Source of the DNA: Verrucomicrobiota bacterium
Lineage (GTDB): Bacteria > Verrucomicrobiota > Verrucomicrobiia > Verrucomicrobiales > DEV007
Assembly (NCBI GenBank): GCA_018970725.1
Contig: JAGWVU010000014.1
Coordinates: 1 to 64,000, forward strand
Length of the DNA stretch: 64,000 nt
Direction of reading: 5' to 3'
Shown: positions 7,161-16,535 of the stretch, piece by piece
Layout of the letters: the number at the start of each line of letters is the position of its first letter
Numbering within the stretch: the stretch's first letter is position 1
The notes under the pieces: generated by a model
Database searches by the model: none
Told to the model about the DNA's origin: nothing
The model's input: the letters and a program-made list of their open reading frames with translations, nothing else
Program-made: the position numbers and the translations under genes

Positions 7161-9287
7161 ATGACCACACTGCTTTTTCACGAGGATGTCGTCGGCCGGA
7201 CCGCTTTGGCCAAGGCGATCAGCGGTCGGTCCGGCGGTCTCACCCTCCCGGCTTCGACCCTGGAGGAGTGCGCGTTGTTGGGGGAGTCGCTCGGCCAGAT
7301 CGATGTCTTGGTTGCCTTGCTGCCGCCGCGTCGGGAAGAGGAGGTTTTCGAGTTGCGGGACCGGCTCCGGCAGCGGTTTCCGGAGATGCGGGCGTTGTTT
7401 CTGACGCGGGACGAGCCGGCTTGGTTCCTTCACCGTGTCCGGGCCGGGGAAGCGCTCTGGCGGGAACCGGCCGGGGTGGAGACGGTGGTGGACTGGGTGG
7501 TTCCGCTGCCGGCGTCCCCCACACCGATGGCCGTTGTCTCGGTGGTGGAACCGCTGGCCGCCGTGGCGGAGTTGGCGGCGGTCAGCGTCGTGCCGGCGGA
7601 GCCCACGCCGGTGCCGGCGGTCGTGCTCGTTCCCGAGCCCGAACCCGAGCCCCTGCCCGGGGTGGATCCGGAAGACGGTTTGCCTCCTCTCCCGGTGGGG
7701 ACGCGTCTCGGAGACTATGAACTCCTGGCATTCCAATCCCGGGGCGGAACCTCGGACCGATTCATTGCGTTGCAGCGTTCCATCGACCGCCGGGTGGGTT
7801 TGCGGATGTTGCGCCGGGATTTCCATGATCTGGAGGAGACGCGCCGGGGCTTTCTGGGCCAGGCGCGGGCGCAGGCCATGGTCAAGCACCCGCGGGTGGC
7901 CTCGGTGTTCGACGCCCACGACACGGAGGACGCCCTGTTTTACACCCATGAACTGATCGATGGCACGGGGTTCGACGTCCTCGTGCACCGGGGGCGAAGG
8001 CTGGACGAGGGTGAGGCGCTGAAGGCGATCCAATCGGCGGCGGAGACCTTGGCGGAGTTGAGCCGGCAAGAGCTGCCGATGCTGCCGTTGTGGCCGGAGC
8101 ATCTCTTCCTGATGGCGGACGGGACGGTGAAACTGGCGAACACGGTGCAGGCGGATGAAGTGGAATACCGGATGGCGGAGAGCGACCAGATCCGCAATCT
8201 GGCGAAGTGCCTCCACCCGTTGTTGAGTGAAGAGGCGGTGGGGAATGAAACCTTGCCGAATTTGCTCTATGACATGGCGGGGACGGGGACCGGGGAGCCG
8301 ATCCTGACCTGGGAGCAGTTGGCCAGGGAGATCCAATACATCGAGTCCCAATGGAAGGAGATCGGCGGAGGGTTGACCCCGCGCAAGCTGGCGATGTATG
8401 CGGGCGTTCTGGTCGGCGCGGCGGTTCTGTTGGTGGCCTTGGCGACAGGCGTTCTTTTCGCGATCCAGATGGCCACCCGCTCGAAACCGCGGATCACGGA
8501 CTCGATGATGATCCGGATCCCGCCGGGCAAGTTCATTTACCAGAACGGGGAACAGATCGATTTGCCGGAATACTACATCGATCAATACGAGGTGACCATC
8601 GGTCAATACGCGCGATTCCTCGCGGCGCTGGCCGGAGAGAAGAACCCCGGGGCGCATGATCATCCGGATCAGCCGGAATACAAAAAGGATCACCGGCCGG
8701 CGGGATGGGACGGGTATTACAGGGCGGCCTTGCAGCGTCGTTTCTGGTCGGTCCCGGATCAGGAGAGGGAAGTGAATGTGCGGATGGATTTGAATCAGCC
8801 GGTGGTCCGGGTGGACTGGTGGGATGCCTACGCCTATGCGCACTGGCGCGGAGGACGCCTGCCGAGCGAGCAGGAATGGGAGAAAGCGGCCCGGGGACGG
8901 CAGGGCAATCTCTATCCCTGGGGCAATGAGCCGGACTGGACCCAGGCGAATGCCGGCGGCGATCAGCCCGGCGCGTCCGAAGGCCAGGATCTGAAGCCGG
9001 ATGGAACGGTTTACTGGGCCGAGGTGGATCAGGGACCGGCGGATACCGGGCCTTACAATGTGAAGGGCATGGCCGGCAACGTGAGCGAGTGGACCTCTTC
9101 CTGGGAGGAACATCCGAACAAGCCGAAGCTGAGGGTGCCGGTGCGGCGCGGAGGTTCCTTCCTCACCCGGTCCAGGGAAGAATTGAAACTGACGAGCCGC
9201 CGCATCGCGTCGGATCCGGGCGAGACCAACTGGGTGTCGGGATTCAGGATTGTCCGAGACCAAGCCCCCCCGCCGCCAACCCCTTGA
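7161..9287 (+). CDS. Pseudokinase-transmembrane-FGE/SUMF1 domain fusion
   Basis: This 708-aa protein has four parts. Residues 1-115 look like a receiver-type alpha/beta fold without clear phospho-acceptor chemistry. A Pro/Val-rich linker follows. From about residue 185 there is a Ser/Thr kinase-like domain (DYELLAFQSRGG). It lacks a recognisable VAIK lysine (GLRMLRRD), the HRD loop and the DFG aspartate (reads VKLANT), so it is probably a pseudokinase. A membrane segment spans about 411-437. The C-terminal domain (about 450-705) is FGE/SUMF1-like, with PPGKF, GGRLPSEQEWEKAARG, LYPWGNE, GNVSEWTS and GFRIV. The cysteine pair needed for formylglycine generation is absent. It probably senses or binds something outside the cytoplasmic membrane; this is inference. 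Confidence 0.82.
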   Translation: MTTLLFHEDVVGRTALAKAISGRSGGLTLPASTLEECALLGESLGQIDVLVALLPPRREEEVFELRDRLRQRFPEMRALFLTRDEPAWFLHRVRAGEALWREPAGVETVVDWVVPLPASPTPMAVVSVVEPLAAVAELAAVSVVPAEPTPVPAVVLVPEPEPEPLPGVDPEDGLPPLPVGTRLGDYELLAFQSRGGTSDRFIALQRSIDRRVGLRMLRRDFHDLEETRRGFLGQARAQAMVKHPRVASVFDAHDTEDALFYTHELIDGTGFDVLVHRGRRLDEGEALKAIQSAAETLAELSRQELPMLPLWPEHLFLMADGTVKLANTVQADEVEYRMAESDQIRNLAKCLHPLLSEEAVGNETLPNLLYDMAGTGTGEPILTWEQLAREIQYIESQWKEIGGGLTPRKLAMYAGVLVGAAVLLVALATGVLFAIQMATRSKPRITDSMMIRIPPGKFIYQNGEQIDLPEYYIDQYEVTIGQYARFLAALAGEKNPGAHDHPDQPEYKKDHRPAGWDGYYRAALQRRFWSVPDQEREVNVRMDLNQPVVRVDWWDAYAYAHWRGGRLPSEQEWEKAARGRQGNLYPWGNEPDWTQANAGGDQPGASEGQDLKPDGTVYWAEVDQGPADTGPYNVKGMAGNVSEWTSSWEEHPNKPKLRVPVRRGGSFLTRSREELKLTSRRIASDPGETNWVSGFRIVRDQAPPPPTP

Positions 9288-9331
9288 CCGCCCCTGTGAA
9301 TTCCCCAGGCTTCTCTTCCGTCCCAACGACC

Positions 9332-10276
9332 ATGTCGGCCCCGAAACCATGCGCCCCGCTGCCGCAGCTCCTTGCGGTCGTCACCGGGCTCTGGCTCCTG
9401 GGTCTCGGTTCGGCCCGCGCCCAGATGTCGGTCACCATGGAACCGACCAAGAAACTGTTCGTCGCCTACGAGCCAGTCACGGTCACGGTGTCGATCACGA
9501 ACCGGGCGGGGCGGGACATCGTTCTGGCCTCCAAGGGGACGCCCTGGCTGAGTTTCAATGTGACGGACTCCAACGGGAACCTGCTTTCCCCGGCGGGCCG
9601 GACCACGTTTGAACCGGTCATGATCCCCGCGGGGCAGATGTTGAGCCGGAAGATCAAGGTGAACTCGATGTATCCGATGGGTCGGGAGGGTCTTTACCGG
9701 GTCAATGCCAGTGTCTATTTTCCCCAGCTGGACCGCTACTTTCAAAGCCAGCCCTCCACCATCCAGATTTCCGACGGCAGGGAACTCTGGCGCCAGGTGG
9801 TGGGCGTACCGGAGGGGCGGGAAGGGGAGGGAACCTACCGGCGCTACACCTTGCTCAGCTTCAACACCGGGTCCGAGCGTTTGCTCTACATCCGGGTCCA
9901 GGACGAGCGGACCGGGGCGGTGTTCGCCACGTTTTCGCTGGGCCAATTCATTGCGATCCGCGAGCCGGAGTGGACGATCGACGGGCAGAACCAGTTGCAT
10001 ATCATGCAGATGGGCGCGCCGAGGACCTATGCCCACACGGTGATCGACGTCGACGGCCAAGTGGTGGCGCGCAAGGTCTACTACGAGGCGAACGGGCAAC
10101 GACCGCAGTTGGTCCCCACCGGCACCGGGGAGATCGTGGTGACGGGAGGGATTTCGGAGGAAGATGCGAACCGCAATCCCCTGGGGCCGGGCATCCACAT
10201 GATCTCCGAGCGACCCGAGGGGATCGGGGGATCGGAAGCCACCGCGGTTCCCAAGGAGAAACCCGCGCGACCGTGA
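9332..10276 (+). CDS. Secreted beta-rich hypothetical protein
   Basis: A 314-aa protein with an N-terminal signal peptide (hydrophobic LLAVVTGLWLLGLGSARA, cleavage near AQM). The next 130 residues alternate like a beta-sandwich (PVTVTVSITNRAGRDIVLAS). The remainder is also strand-rich, with a disordered charged tail. I do not recognise the family. The ATG at 9332 is preferred over upstream in-frame starts because it places the signal peptide at the N-terminus. It follows the pseudokinase-FGE gene by 44 nt and may be its exported partner. Confidence 0.72.
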   Translation: MSAPKPCAPLPQLLAVVTGLWLLGLGSARAQMSVTMEPTKKLFVAYEPVTVTVSITNRAGRDIVLASKGTPWLSFNVTDSNGNLLSPAGRTTFEPVMIPAGQMLSRKIKVNSMYPMGREGLYRVNASVYFPQLDRYFQSQPSTIQISDGRELWRQVVGVPEGREGEGTYRRYTLLSFNTGSERLLYIRVQDERTGAVFATFSLGQFIAIREPEWTIDGQNQLHIMQMGAPRTYAHTVIDVDGQVVARKVYYEANGQRPQLVPTGTGEIVVTGGISEEDANRNPLGPGIHMISERPEGIGGSEATAVPKEKPARP

Positions 10277-10403
10277 CCGCAGCCACCGCTCCCCATGAAA
10301 CCAAGGCCGCCCGCGACGCCACCGCGGGTTTTCCGAGATTTTTCTTGTGCGGGAGCGTGGCAGAGGTTGCTTTCACTAACATGAGGTTCAAGATTGCCTA
10401 AGC

Positions 10404-11072
10404 ATGGAACCGGACCGCCACCGTCTCGTGAGTCGCCGGCAAGCCATCCGAGGCTGGCTCGGGACCCTGGTGGGTACGGGGCTAACCGGCTTGCTGATTC
10501 CGGGGGCGCACGCCGCTTTCGGGCGGATCAAGACCGTGGTCATCGATCCCGGCCATGGCGGCGAAGACGGCGGAGCCACCGAGGGGCGCGTTTTCGAGAA
10601 GCATCTGAATTTCGATGTCTCCCGGCGGTTGGAGATCCAGCTCCAGCGGCGGGGCTATCGCACCGTCCTGACGCGCACCCGGGACGAGTTCATCTCCCTC
10701 TCCCAACGTTCCAACATCGCAAACCGGGTCCGGGATTCGATCTTTGTCAGCATCCACTTCAACTCCGCCCGGCGCACCTCGGCCTACGGAATCGAAACCT
10801 TTTACTATTCCTACGACGGCTACCAACTGGCCTCGCGGGTCCACAGCGCCATCTGCCGCAAACTGCGGCCGGAGGACCGCGGAGTGAAAAAAGGCTCCTA
10901 CTCCGTCCTGCGCCACACCAAGACCCCGGCCATCCTGGTGGAGGGAGGTTTCCTCACCAACTCCCGGGAGCGGGAGCGTTGTCTCCAGCCATGGTATCGT
11001 CAGGCGCTGGCGGAGAGCATCGCCGTGGGGATCGACGTCTTCGGCGGGGACGTGGCCAACGGCAAGATTTGA
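10404..11072 (+). CDS. N-acetylmuramoyl-L-alanine amidase (AmiC type)
   Basis: A 222-aa Amidase_3 zinc enzyme that cuts the bond between MurNAc and L-Ala in peptidoglycan, usually at division. Zinc ligands are visible: H51 in DPGHGGEDGG, E65 in VFEKHLNF and a histidine in SIHFN. The catalytic glutamate is in VEGGFLTN. The N-terminus carries a twin-arginine-like signal (SRRQAIRG, then a hydrophobic run ending GAHA). There is no AMIN or LysM domain, so it is a minimal catalytic form. It lies 127 bp after the secreted protein and before nnr. Confidence 0.9.
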   Translation: MEPDRHRLVSRRQAIRGWLGTLVGTGLTGLLIPGAHAAFGRIKTVVIDPGHGGEDGGATEGRVFEKHLNFDVSRRLEIQLQRRGYRTVLTRTRDEFISLSQRSNIANRVRDSIFVSIHFNSARRTSAYGIETFYYSYDGYQLASRVHSAICRKLRPEDRGVKKGSYSVLRHTKTPAILVEGGFLTNSRERERCLQPWYRQALAESIAVGIDVFGGDVANGKI

Positions 11073-11091
11073 GCGATCTCCCGTGATGCCC

Positions 11092-11119
11092 TTTCCGTCG
11101 TCCGGATCCGCGTTAGAGT
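11092..11119 (+). promoter_or_regulatory. Possible promoter of the NAD(P)H-hydrate repair gene
   Basis: TTTCCG (11092-11097), a 16-bp spacer and TAGAGT (11114-11119). The -10 element ends 10 nt before the ATG at 11130. The -35 match is weak. The spacing fits the near-leaderless pattern seen at several other genes here. Confidence 0.35.
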
Positions 11120-11129
11120 GGGTGGCATC

Positions 11130-12602
11130 ATGATCCTTACCTGCTCGCAAATGCAGGCCGCGGAAAAGGCCTTGTTCGCCACGGGGGTCGAGGCCCGTCC
11201 CCTAATGGAAAAGGCCGGGCTCGGATGTGCGGAGGCGATCCGTCAGTTCTTTCCCGGCCCCGGGCTCGCCATGGTTTTCGCCGGGCGCGGACACAACGGC
11301 GGGGATGCCTTGGTGGCGGGGCGTTGGTTGCGGGCCCGGGGTTGGCAGGTCGTGGCCCGATTGACCGGGCCGGTGGAGGAACTGGCTCCCCTGACCCGGT
11401 TGCAGTGGGAACTTTTTGAGGAGGAACCGGAAATCTCCGGATGCCCGGCGTCCCCGGACGTGGTGGTGATCGACGGTTTGCTGGGGATTGGCGCGCGCGG
11501 CCCGTTGCGGGAGTCCTTGTCTGCCCCGGCCCGGGAAATGGCGCGCCTCCGGGCGCTGGGAGCCCGGGTTTTCGCGATCGACATCCCCTCGGGCGTGGAC
11601 GGGGACAGCGGCGAGCCCCATCCCGGCGCGGTGACGGCGGATGTGACCTTGGCCATCGGCCACCTGAAGACGGGGCTGTTGGAGGACCGGGCGCTCGATC
11701 ACGTGGGACGGCTCGTGCGCATCCCGTTGCCGGAGATCGTGAGCGGGGAAGGCGATGCCTCGCGGACGACCCTCCACGCGGAGTCCTTGCGGGAATGGCT
11801 CCCGGTGAGAAGCTACGGCCTGCACAAATCGGCGGCCGGGCGGGTGGGCATTGTCGCCGGTTCCCCGGGGATGACCGGAGCGGCTTGTCTCGCGGCCTTG
11901 GGAGCCTTGCGCGGCGGAGCGGGATTGGTCACGGTTTACTGCCATCCGGAAGCCTTCCCGGTGGTCGCCTCCAAGGCGGCGCCGGAAGTCATGGTGCGTC
12001 CGTTCGATCCGGTGGCCGGTCTGGCCGGGATTGAGGTTCATGCCCTCGGGGTGGGGCCGGGGCTGGGGGAATGGGCGGAAGCGGCGCGGACGTTGGTGAC
12101 GGAATCGCCGTTGCCGGTGGTGGTGGATGCGGACAGTCTCAACGATCTGGCGCGGGTCGGCGGGCTGAAGCGTCTGGAGGCGGTGGCGGACCGGCGTCTC
12201 GTCACGCCGCATCCCGGGGAATTGGCCCGCCTCTGGCCGGGAGCGGGGAACGGGACGCGCTTGGAAGTGACCCGGGCGGTGGTGGAAAGACACGGGGTGG
12301 TGCTGTTGCACAAGGGATCGAGAACGCTGATCGGAGCTCCGGGCCAGCCGGTGGCCTACAACAGCACGGGACATCCCGGCATGGCCACGGGCGGGATCGG
12401 GGATGTGCTGACGGGGTTGTGCAGTGCCTTGGCGGCGGGCGGCGTGCCGCTTTACCAGGCGGCTTGCCTGGGCAGTTGGTTGGTGGGCTACGCCGCCGAG
12501 CTGGCCCTTCTGCCGGACCGGGCGGGTGAGGGGGTGAGCGCCGGGGATGTGGCCGGGTGTTTGCCTTGCGCCATCCGGCACCTGCGGCGTGGCGTTTTTT
12601 GA
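11130..12602 (+). CDS. nnr: Bifunctional NAD(P)H-hydrate epimerase / ADP-dependent dehydratase
   Basis: A 490-aa metabolite-repair enzyme. The N-terminal YjeF domain epimerises (R)-NAD(P)HX; the C-terminal ribokinase-like domain dehydrates (S)-NAD(P)HX with ADP. Visible motifs are MILTCSQMQAAE at the start, GRGHNGGDALVAGR, DIPSGVDGDSG and KSAAGRVGIVAGSPG. The C-terminal part shows VVDADSLN, TPHPGELARL and GMATGGIGDVLTG. The length fits the fused form. The ATG at 11130 is preferred to a GTG at 11118 because family members begin with the MILT-like sequence. Confidence 0.93.
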   Translation: MILTCSQMQAAEKALFATGVEARPLMEKAGLGCAEAIRQFFPGPGLAMVFAGRGHNGGDALVAGRWLRARGWQVVARLTGPVEELAPLTRLQWELFEEEPEISGCPASPDVVVIDGLLGIGARGPLRESLSAPAREMARLRALGARVFAIDIPSGVDGDSGEPHPGAVTADVTLAIGHLKTGLLEDRALDHVGRLVRIPLPEIVSGEGDASRTTLHAESLREWLPVRSYGLHKSAAGRVGIVAGSPGMTGAACLAALGALRGGAGLVTVYCHPEAFPVVASKAAPEVMVRPFDPVAGLAGIEVHALGVGPGLGEWAEAARTLVTESPLPVVVDADSLNDLARVGGLKRLEAVADRRLVTPHPGELARLWPGAGNGTRLEVTRAVVERHGVVLLHKGSRTLIGAPGQPVAYNSTGHPGMATGGIGDVLTGLCSALAAGGVPLYQAACLGSWLVGYAAELALLPDRAGEGVSAGDVAGCLPCAIRHLRRGVF

Positions 12603-12629
12603 GGAATCACAGGTGGCATGAATCCCTGC

Positions 12630-12658
12630 TTGTTCGGGCGCGGTTCCGCCGCTAGGCT
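12630..12658 (+). promoter_or_regulatory. Predicted near-leaderless promoter of sppA
   Basis: TTGTTC (12630-12635), a 17-bp spacer and TAGGCT (12653-12658). The -10 element ends 9 nt before the ATG at 12668, so the mRNA would carry only a few untranslated bases. Confidence 0.5.
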
Positions 12659-12667
12659 GATCCCGTT

Positions 12668-13657
12668 ATGTCTGAAAGAAAAGGTCCCTCCGCCGGCTGC
12701 GTCATCGCCCTTGCCACCACTGGTCTTGCTCTGATGGGAATTTGCGCGGTCGTGTTGGTCCTCCTGTTCGGCACCAGCGGTTCCACGGTCTCCCACGGGG
12801 ACAAGATCGCCCAGATTGATCTCGAAGGCGTCATCACCTCGAGTTCGATGGAGAGTTTTTTCGGAGCCGGGGAGGAGTCGATGGTGACCGAGCTGGCCGC
12901 CGAGTTGAAACGGGCGCGGGAGGATGACACGGTGAAGGCGGTGGTCCTGCGGATCAATTCCCCCGGAGGCGAGGTGACGGCGGCGGACACGATCCATCAC
13001 CATGTGAAAAAGACCGCGGCCGTGAAGCCCGTGGTCATTTACATGGACTCCATGGCGGCCTCGGGCGGGTATTACGTGGCCTGCGCCGGCAACGAGATCA
13101 TCGCCAACCGCACCACCATGACCGGCAGCATCGGAGTCATCATCAGCACGATGAGTTATCACACCCTCTTCACCAAACTTGGGTTGGAATCGGTGGTCTT
13201 CACCAGCGGGAAGTTCAAGGATACCCTCAGCGGTTCCCGGGCCATGCGGCCGGAGGAGAAGGAACTCATCCAAGGCATGGTGAATCAGACCTACGAACGT
13301 TTCCTCGAGGTGGTCAAGGAAGGCCGCCCCAAGGTTCCCGAGGAGAAATTGCGCAGCTCCCTTGCGGATGGTCGCATCATCTCCGGGCAGGACGCGAAAG
13401 CCAGCGGGCTCATCGATGCCACCGGTTATCTCGAGGATGCCCACCAACGGGCCCGTGAGCTGGCCAAGTCTCCCGGCGCGGAGGTGATTCATCTCCACAA
13501 GGAATCCGGATGGCTCGAGGCCCTGGGTTTAATGCAGACGGCGCGCCGTGCCGACGCAACGCCCCCGAGGTCGATCGAATTGCGGCTCGATCCGGCGGCA
13601 TCCCCGGCCTTGCAACCGGGCATGATCTATCTTCTCCCGGCGTTTTACGCCCGGTGA
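12668..13657 (+). CDS. sppA: Signal peptide peptidase SppA (short form)
   Basis: A 329-aa membrane-bound serine protease (peptidase family S49) that degrades leftover signal peptides. One N-terminal membrane segment (residues 10-35) is followed by a ClpP-like domain. The nucleophilic serine is in DSMAASGGYYVA and the general-base lysine in FTSGKFKD. The substrate-binding INSPGGEVTAA motif is present. The size matches the short, single-domain form, which acts as an oligomer. It ends 16 bp from the convergent metalloprotease. Confidence 0.92.
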   Translation: MSERKGPSAGCVIALATTGLALMGICAVVLVLLFGTSGSTVSHGDKIAQIDLEGVITSSSMESFFGAGEESMVTELAAELKRAREDDTVKAVVLRINSPGGEVTAADTIHHHVKKTAAVKPVVIYMDSMAASGGYYVACAGNEIIANRTTMTGSIGVIISTMSYHTLFTKLGLESVVFTSGKFKDTLSGSRAMRPEEKELIQGMVNQTYERFLEVVKEGRPKVPEEKLRSSLADGRIISGQDAKASGLIDATGYLEDAHQRARELAKSPGAEVIHLHKESGWLEALGLMQTARRADATPPRSIELRLDPAASPALQPGMIYLLPAFYAR

Positions 13658-13673
13658 TCCCGGGGCCGTCCCT

Positions 13674-16475
13674 TTATCGGTTGCCCAGGTTCACCACGAA
13701 ATTCGCCTCGAGCGCCTTGGTGATCCGCAACCCGGTCTCCGCCAGATGGGCCTTGGTGTAGGGATCGAGCCCGGGCAGGTCGCGCACTTTGTCGATCTCC
13801 GCCACCAGCTCGCGGAGCTGCACGGCGGCCAGATCCTGGATCGGTTTTTCCCCGATGCTCAGGCCGGACTTGGGCTGGGTCAGATCGATGAGGCGATCGA
13901 CGTATTCCTGCTGCAGGTTGCGGCGCAGGCTGGAGAGCATCGGTTGACGGGCCGTGAACTTTCCGTTGTTCTTCTGGCTCCCGGTTTGCAGGTTGCCCCA
14001 GATGGCGGCGCGCAAGGTGTCGAGCAGTTCCGGAATGGTGAGGGCATCCTGATCAGCCGGGGTGCGGGCCTCGTTGTCATAGATCCGTTCCAAGGTTTGC
14101 GGGCGCATCAGGGAAGTCAGCACGGCGGACTGGATGCCGAGGATCCGGTCGTGAACGGGCCAGGCGGGATTTTCCGTGAGGGAGGAGGGCATGGCCGAGT
14201 TGTCCCACCATTTTTCGATGGTGAGGTGCCGGAGGAGTTCGGGAGTCAGGCCGAAGCTCGATTCGTCAAAGGAATGCCGGACGACGAACTGCAGGGCTTC
14301 CCGTTGGGCGGCGGCGGAGACCGGCTCGAGGGGGGCGCGACCGGCCTGGGCTTGCTTTTTGTCCCGGTAAACGAAGGTGCCGCCGACCCAGTTCGCCATC
14401 ATTTGGACGGAGGTCACCTGGGCCTGGAGGGTGAGTTCATAACCCCGGCGGGCGCGGGCCCAGCTCTCGCCGTCCTTGACGAACTTGTCGAGGAGGGTTG
14501 CCCGGTTGCGTGCCACGAGCCGCATTTGGTTTTGGGCATAGACGAGCGGGTTTTTCCCGAAGTCATAGCGGCGGGCGTAGGGATCCGGCCCCCAGGTGTC
14601 CTCGTCCGTGCCGAAGGTCAGCTCGGGCTCGGTGGACCTGGCGAGGATCGGCTTGAGGTCTTCCTGATGGGTATAACCGAATTCGATGGCCCAAAAGTCA
14701 TAGGGGCCCACGCCGATCATGCCGTAGTCACCTTGGATTTCTCCGGTGGCGACATTGATGTTCACCGGGATATAATCCATCACCGAACCGGTGAACGGTT
14801 TGTTACCCTTGAGTTTGGCGCTGTTGATTTCCTCCACTGTGTAGACAGAGGAAGCCTTGAAATTGTGGCGGAGGCCGAGGGTATGACCGACTTCATGGGC
14901 CACGAGATCCGCGAGCAAGGGGCCTACGAAGGACTCGGGGATTCCATCGATCATCTGTTCCGCGTTGCGCGCCTCCGCTTTCTTCTTCTCTTCTTCCGTG
15001 GCCGGCGGCGTGGCGGGAGCTTCAGCGGCTTCAGCGAGACGCAGCATTTCGAGCAGGGCTATGCCGTGGGACTTGCAGTTCGCCGCCATGCAGAGACCGT
15101 TCTTCTGGCTGAAGCGGTGGCCGAGACCCGCGAGTTCGTGCTCGCCGAGGAGTTGCGTTTTGGCGTCCGCCAGGGGGTGTCCCCCGAGCGGCGGGAGAGG
15201 GGAGTCCGCCCGGTTCTTCAGGAGCGCGTCCCGTTCCGCCGGAGCGGCCAGCCGGATTCGTGGATCCCACCGGGGATTCAACTGGAGCCATGCCAGGGTT
15301 TCCGGCGAGTATCCTTCCAAGGCAATGGTCCCGATGACCTCGTTATATTGCGTCCAGTAATGCCGGATCCAGCCGTCCGCCAGAATGACGTCGGCATCGA
15401 GAATTTGTCCTGTGTTCGGATCGACCCGGCTCGGGCCGATGGCGATGCCGACCCCATTGCTCAACCAGCGGATGAAATTGTAACGAACATCCTCGGGATC
15501 CTTCTCCATGTGGGACTTGGTGGCGGCGTCCTGTTGCCGGACTTCGATGGCATCGATGAGACCGACCCGTTCGAAAGCCTGATTCCACATAAGAATGCCC
15601 TCCCGGACCCAACGCCGGTAACGGATCGGGGTGGTGTGCTCGATGTAGAACACGAGGGGTTGCTTCGGCGGACTGAGTTTGAGGGAAGGATCGGCTTTCT
15701 GGAGATGCCAGCGGTTGATGAAGCGGACGGTGGTCTCCTCCGCGCGGAACTTGCCAAAGTCCGCGAAGGAGGTGGTGAAATAACCGACACGATCATCCGC
15801 GATCCGGGGCTTGTAGTCCTTGTTCTCCGGGATCAGGCTGATCGAGTAATGCCAGGTGCGGAGCCGGCCGTCCGACCCGGGAACTTCAAGGCCGATTTCG
15901 ATGTTTTCCGGGAAAGCCTTCGCGGTCTTGATCGTCGTCAGATCCTTACGCAATCCCCGGGCGCGCGACCCGAAAAACTTGTCGGATTGGTCGACCAGAA
16001 GCGAGTCCAGATCGATCACCGGTCCGCCCTTCGGGACCACGGTCAGGATGGGGATTTCGAGCAGGACCTTGTCGGTGAAGAGGCGCTTGACTGAGGCCTT
16101 GGACTGGTCATCACCGGTCGAGCGGATCTCCATCGAGGGCTCGATCAAGGCCAGTTTCTTGTCATACTGGCGCCAGTAGACATAGGCTTCCCCGGCCTGC
16201 AGGCCCGCCATCTCGTCTCCGCCGGCCACCGTGAGGGCGAAGTAGTGGCGTTGTCTCGCAAAATCCTTGGGCAGTTCCGCCAGCAACTGCTGATCCCGTT
16301 GTCTCCTCCATACCGTATAAAACGGCGGCTCGGCGTCGATCGAAGACACCACCTTTTCATAACCCTCTGTCACCTTCTCCAAGGGCGGGAAGTTTCCCTC
16401 CGGTTTGGGGGCGTCCTGGGCCTGGGTCCGGGCGGCGAGGAGGATCAGAATCCCGGCGATTTGGGGAAATTTCAT
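13674..16475 (-). CDS. Secreted zinc-dependent metalloprotease (DUF5117/DUF4953 type)
   Basis: A 933-aa exported protein with a signal peptide (ILILLAARTQAQ). The zinc site is HEVGHTLGLRH (HExxHxxGxxH, metzincin-like). The upstream 400 residues resemble DUF5117, and the segment around the zinc site resembles DUF4953. Such proteins occur widely in Bacteroidetes and Verrucomicrobia, with substrates mostly unknown. It is likely periplasmic or secreted. It stands alone on this strand, 60 nt downstream of cutA's stop. Confidence 0.87.
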   Translation of the reverse strand: MKFPQIAGILILLAARTQAQDAPKPEGNFPPLEKVTEGYEKVVSSIDAEPPFYTVWRRQRDQQLLAELPKDFARQRHYFALTVAGGDEMAGLQAGEAYVYWRQYDKKLALIEPSMEIRSTGDDQSKASVKRLFTDKVLLEIPILTVVPKGGPVIDLDSLLVDQSDKFFGSRARGLRKDLTTIKTAKAFPENIEIGLEVPGSDGRLRTWHYSISLIPENKDYKPRIADDRVGYFTTSFADFGKFRAEETTVRFINRWHLQKADPSLKLSPPKQPLVFYIEHTTPIRYRRWVREGILMWNQAFERVGLIDAIEVRQQDAATKSHMEKDPEDVRYNFIRWLSNGVGIAIGPSRVDPNTGQILDADVILADGWIRHYWTQYNEVIGTIALEGYSPETLAWLQLNPRWDPRIRLAAPAERDALLKNRADSPLPPLGGHPLADAKTQLLGEHELAGLGHRFSQKNGLCMAANCKSHGIALLEMLRLAEAAEAPATPPATEEEKKKAEARNAEQMIDGIPESFVGPLLADLVAHEVGHTLGLRHNFKASSVYTVEEINSAKLKGNKPFTGSVMDYIPVNINVATGEIQGDYGMIGVGPYDFWAIEFGYTHQEDLKPILARSTEPELTFGTDEDTWGPDPYARRYDFGKNPLVYAQNQMRLVARNRATLLDKFVKDGESWARARRGYELTLQAQVTSVQMMANWVGGTFVYRDKKQAQAGRAPLEPVSAAAQREALQFVVRHSFDESSFGLTPELLRHLTIEKWWDNSAMPSSLTENPAWPVHDRILGIQSAVLTSLMRPQTLERIYDNEARTPADQDALTIPELLDTLRAAIWGNLQTGSQKNNGKFTARQPMLSSLRRNLQQEYVDRLIDLTQPKSGLSIGEKPIQDLAAVQLRELVAEIDKVRDLPGLDPYTKAHLAETGLRITKALEANFVVNLGNR

Positions 16476-16535
16476 AGATGGCAGAAGAATAAAGCCGAAA
16501 AATCACGGTTTGGCTATCGCAATTCAATCAGGCGG

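Noticed and set aside
8508-9287. FGE/C-type-lectin-like domain as the target of a diversity-generating retroelement
   Set aside because: There is no reverse transcriptase or template repeat, and the C-terminal part lacks the Asn-rich adenine-mutated codons of such targets.
6054-9350. 1098-codon minus-strand frame opposite the TPR and pseudokinase genes
   Set aside because: Composition is Arg/His/Pro-rich and unlike a folded protein; the plus strand carries recognisable domains and a strong promoter.
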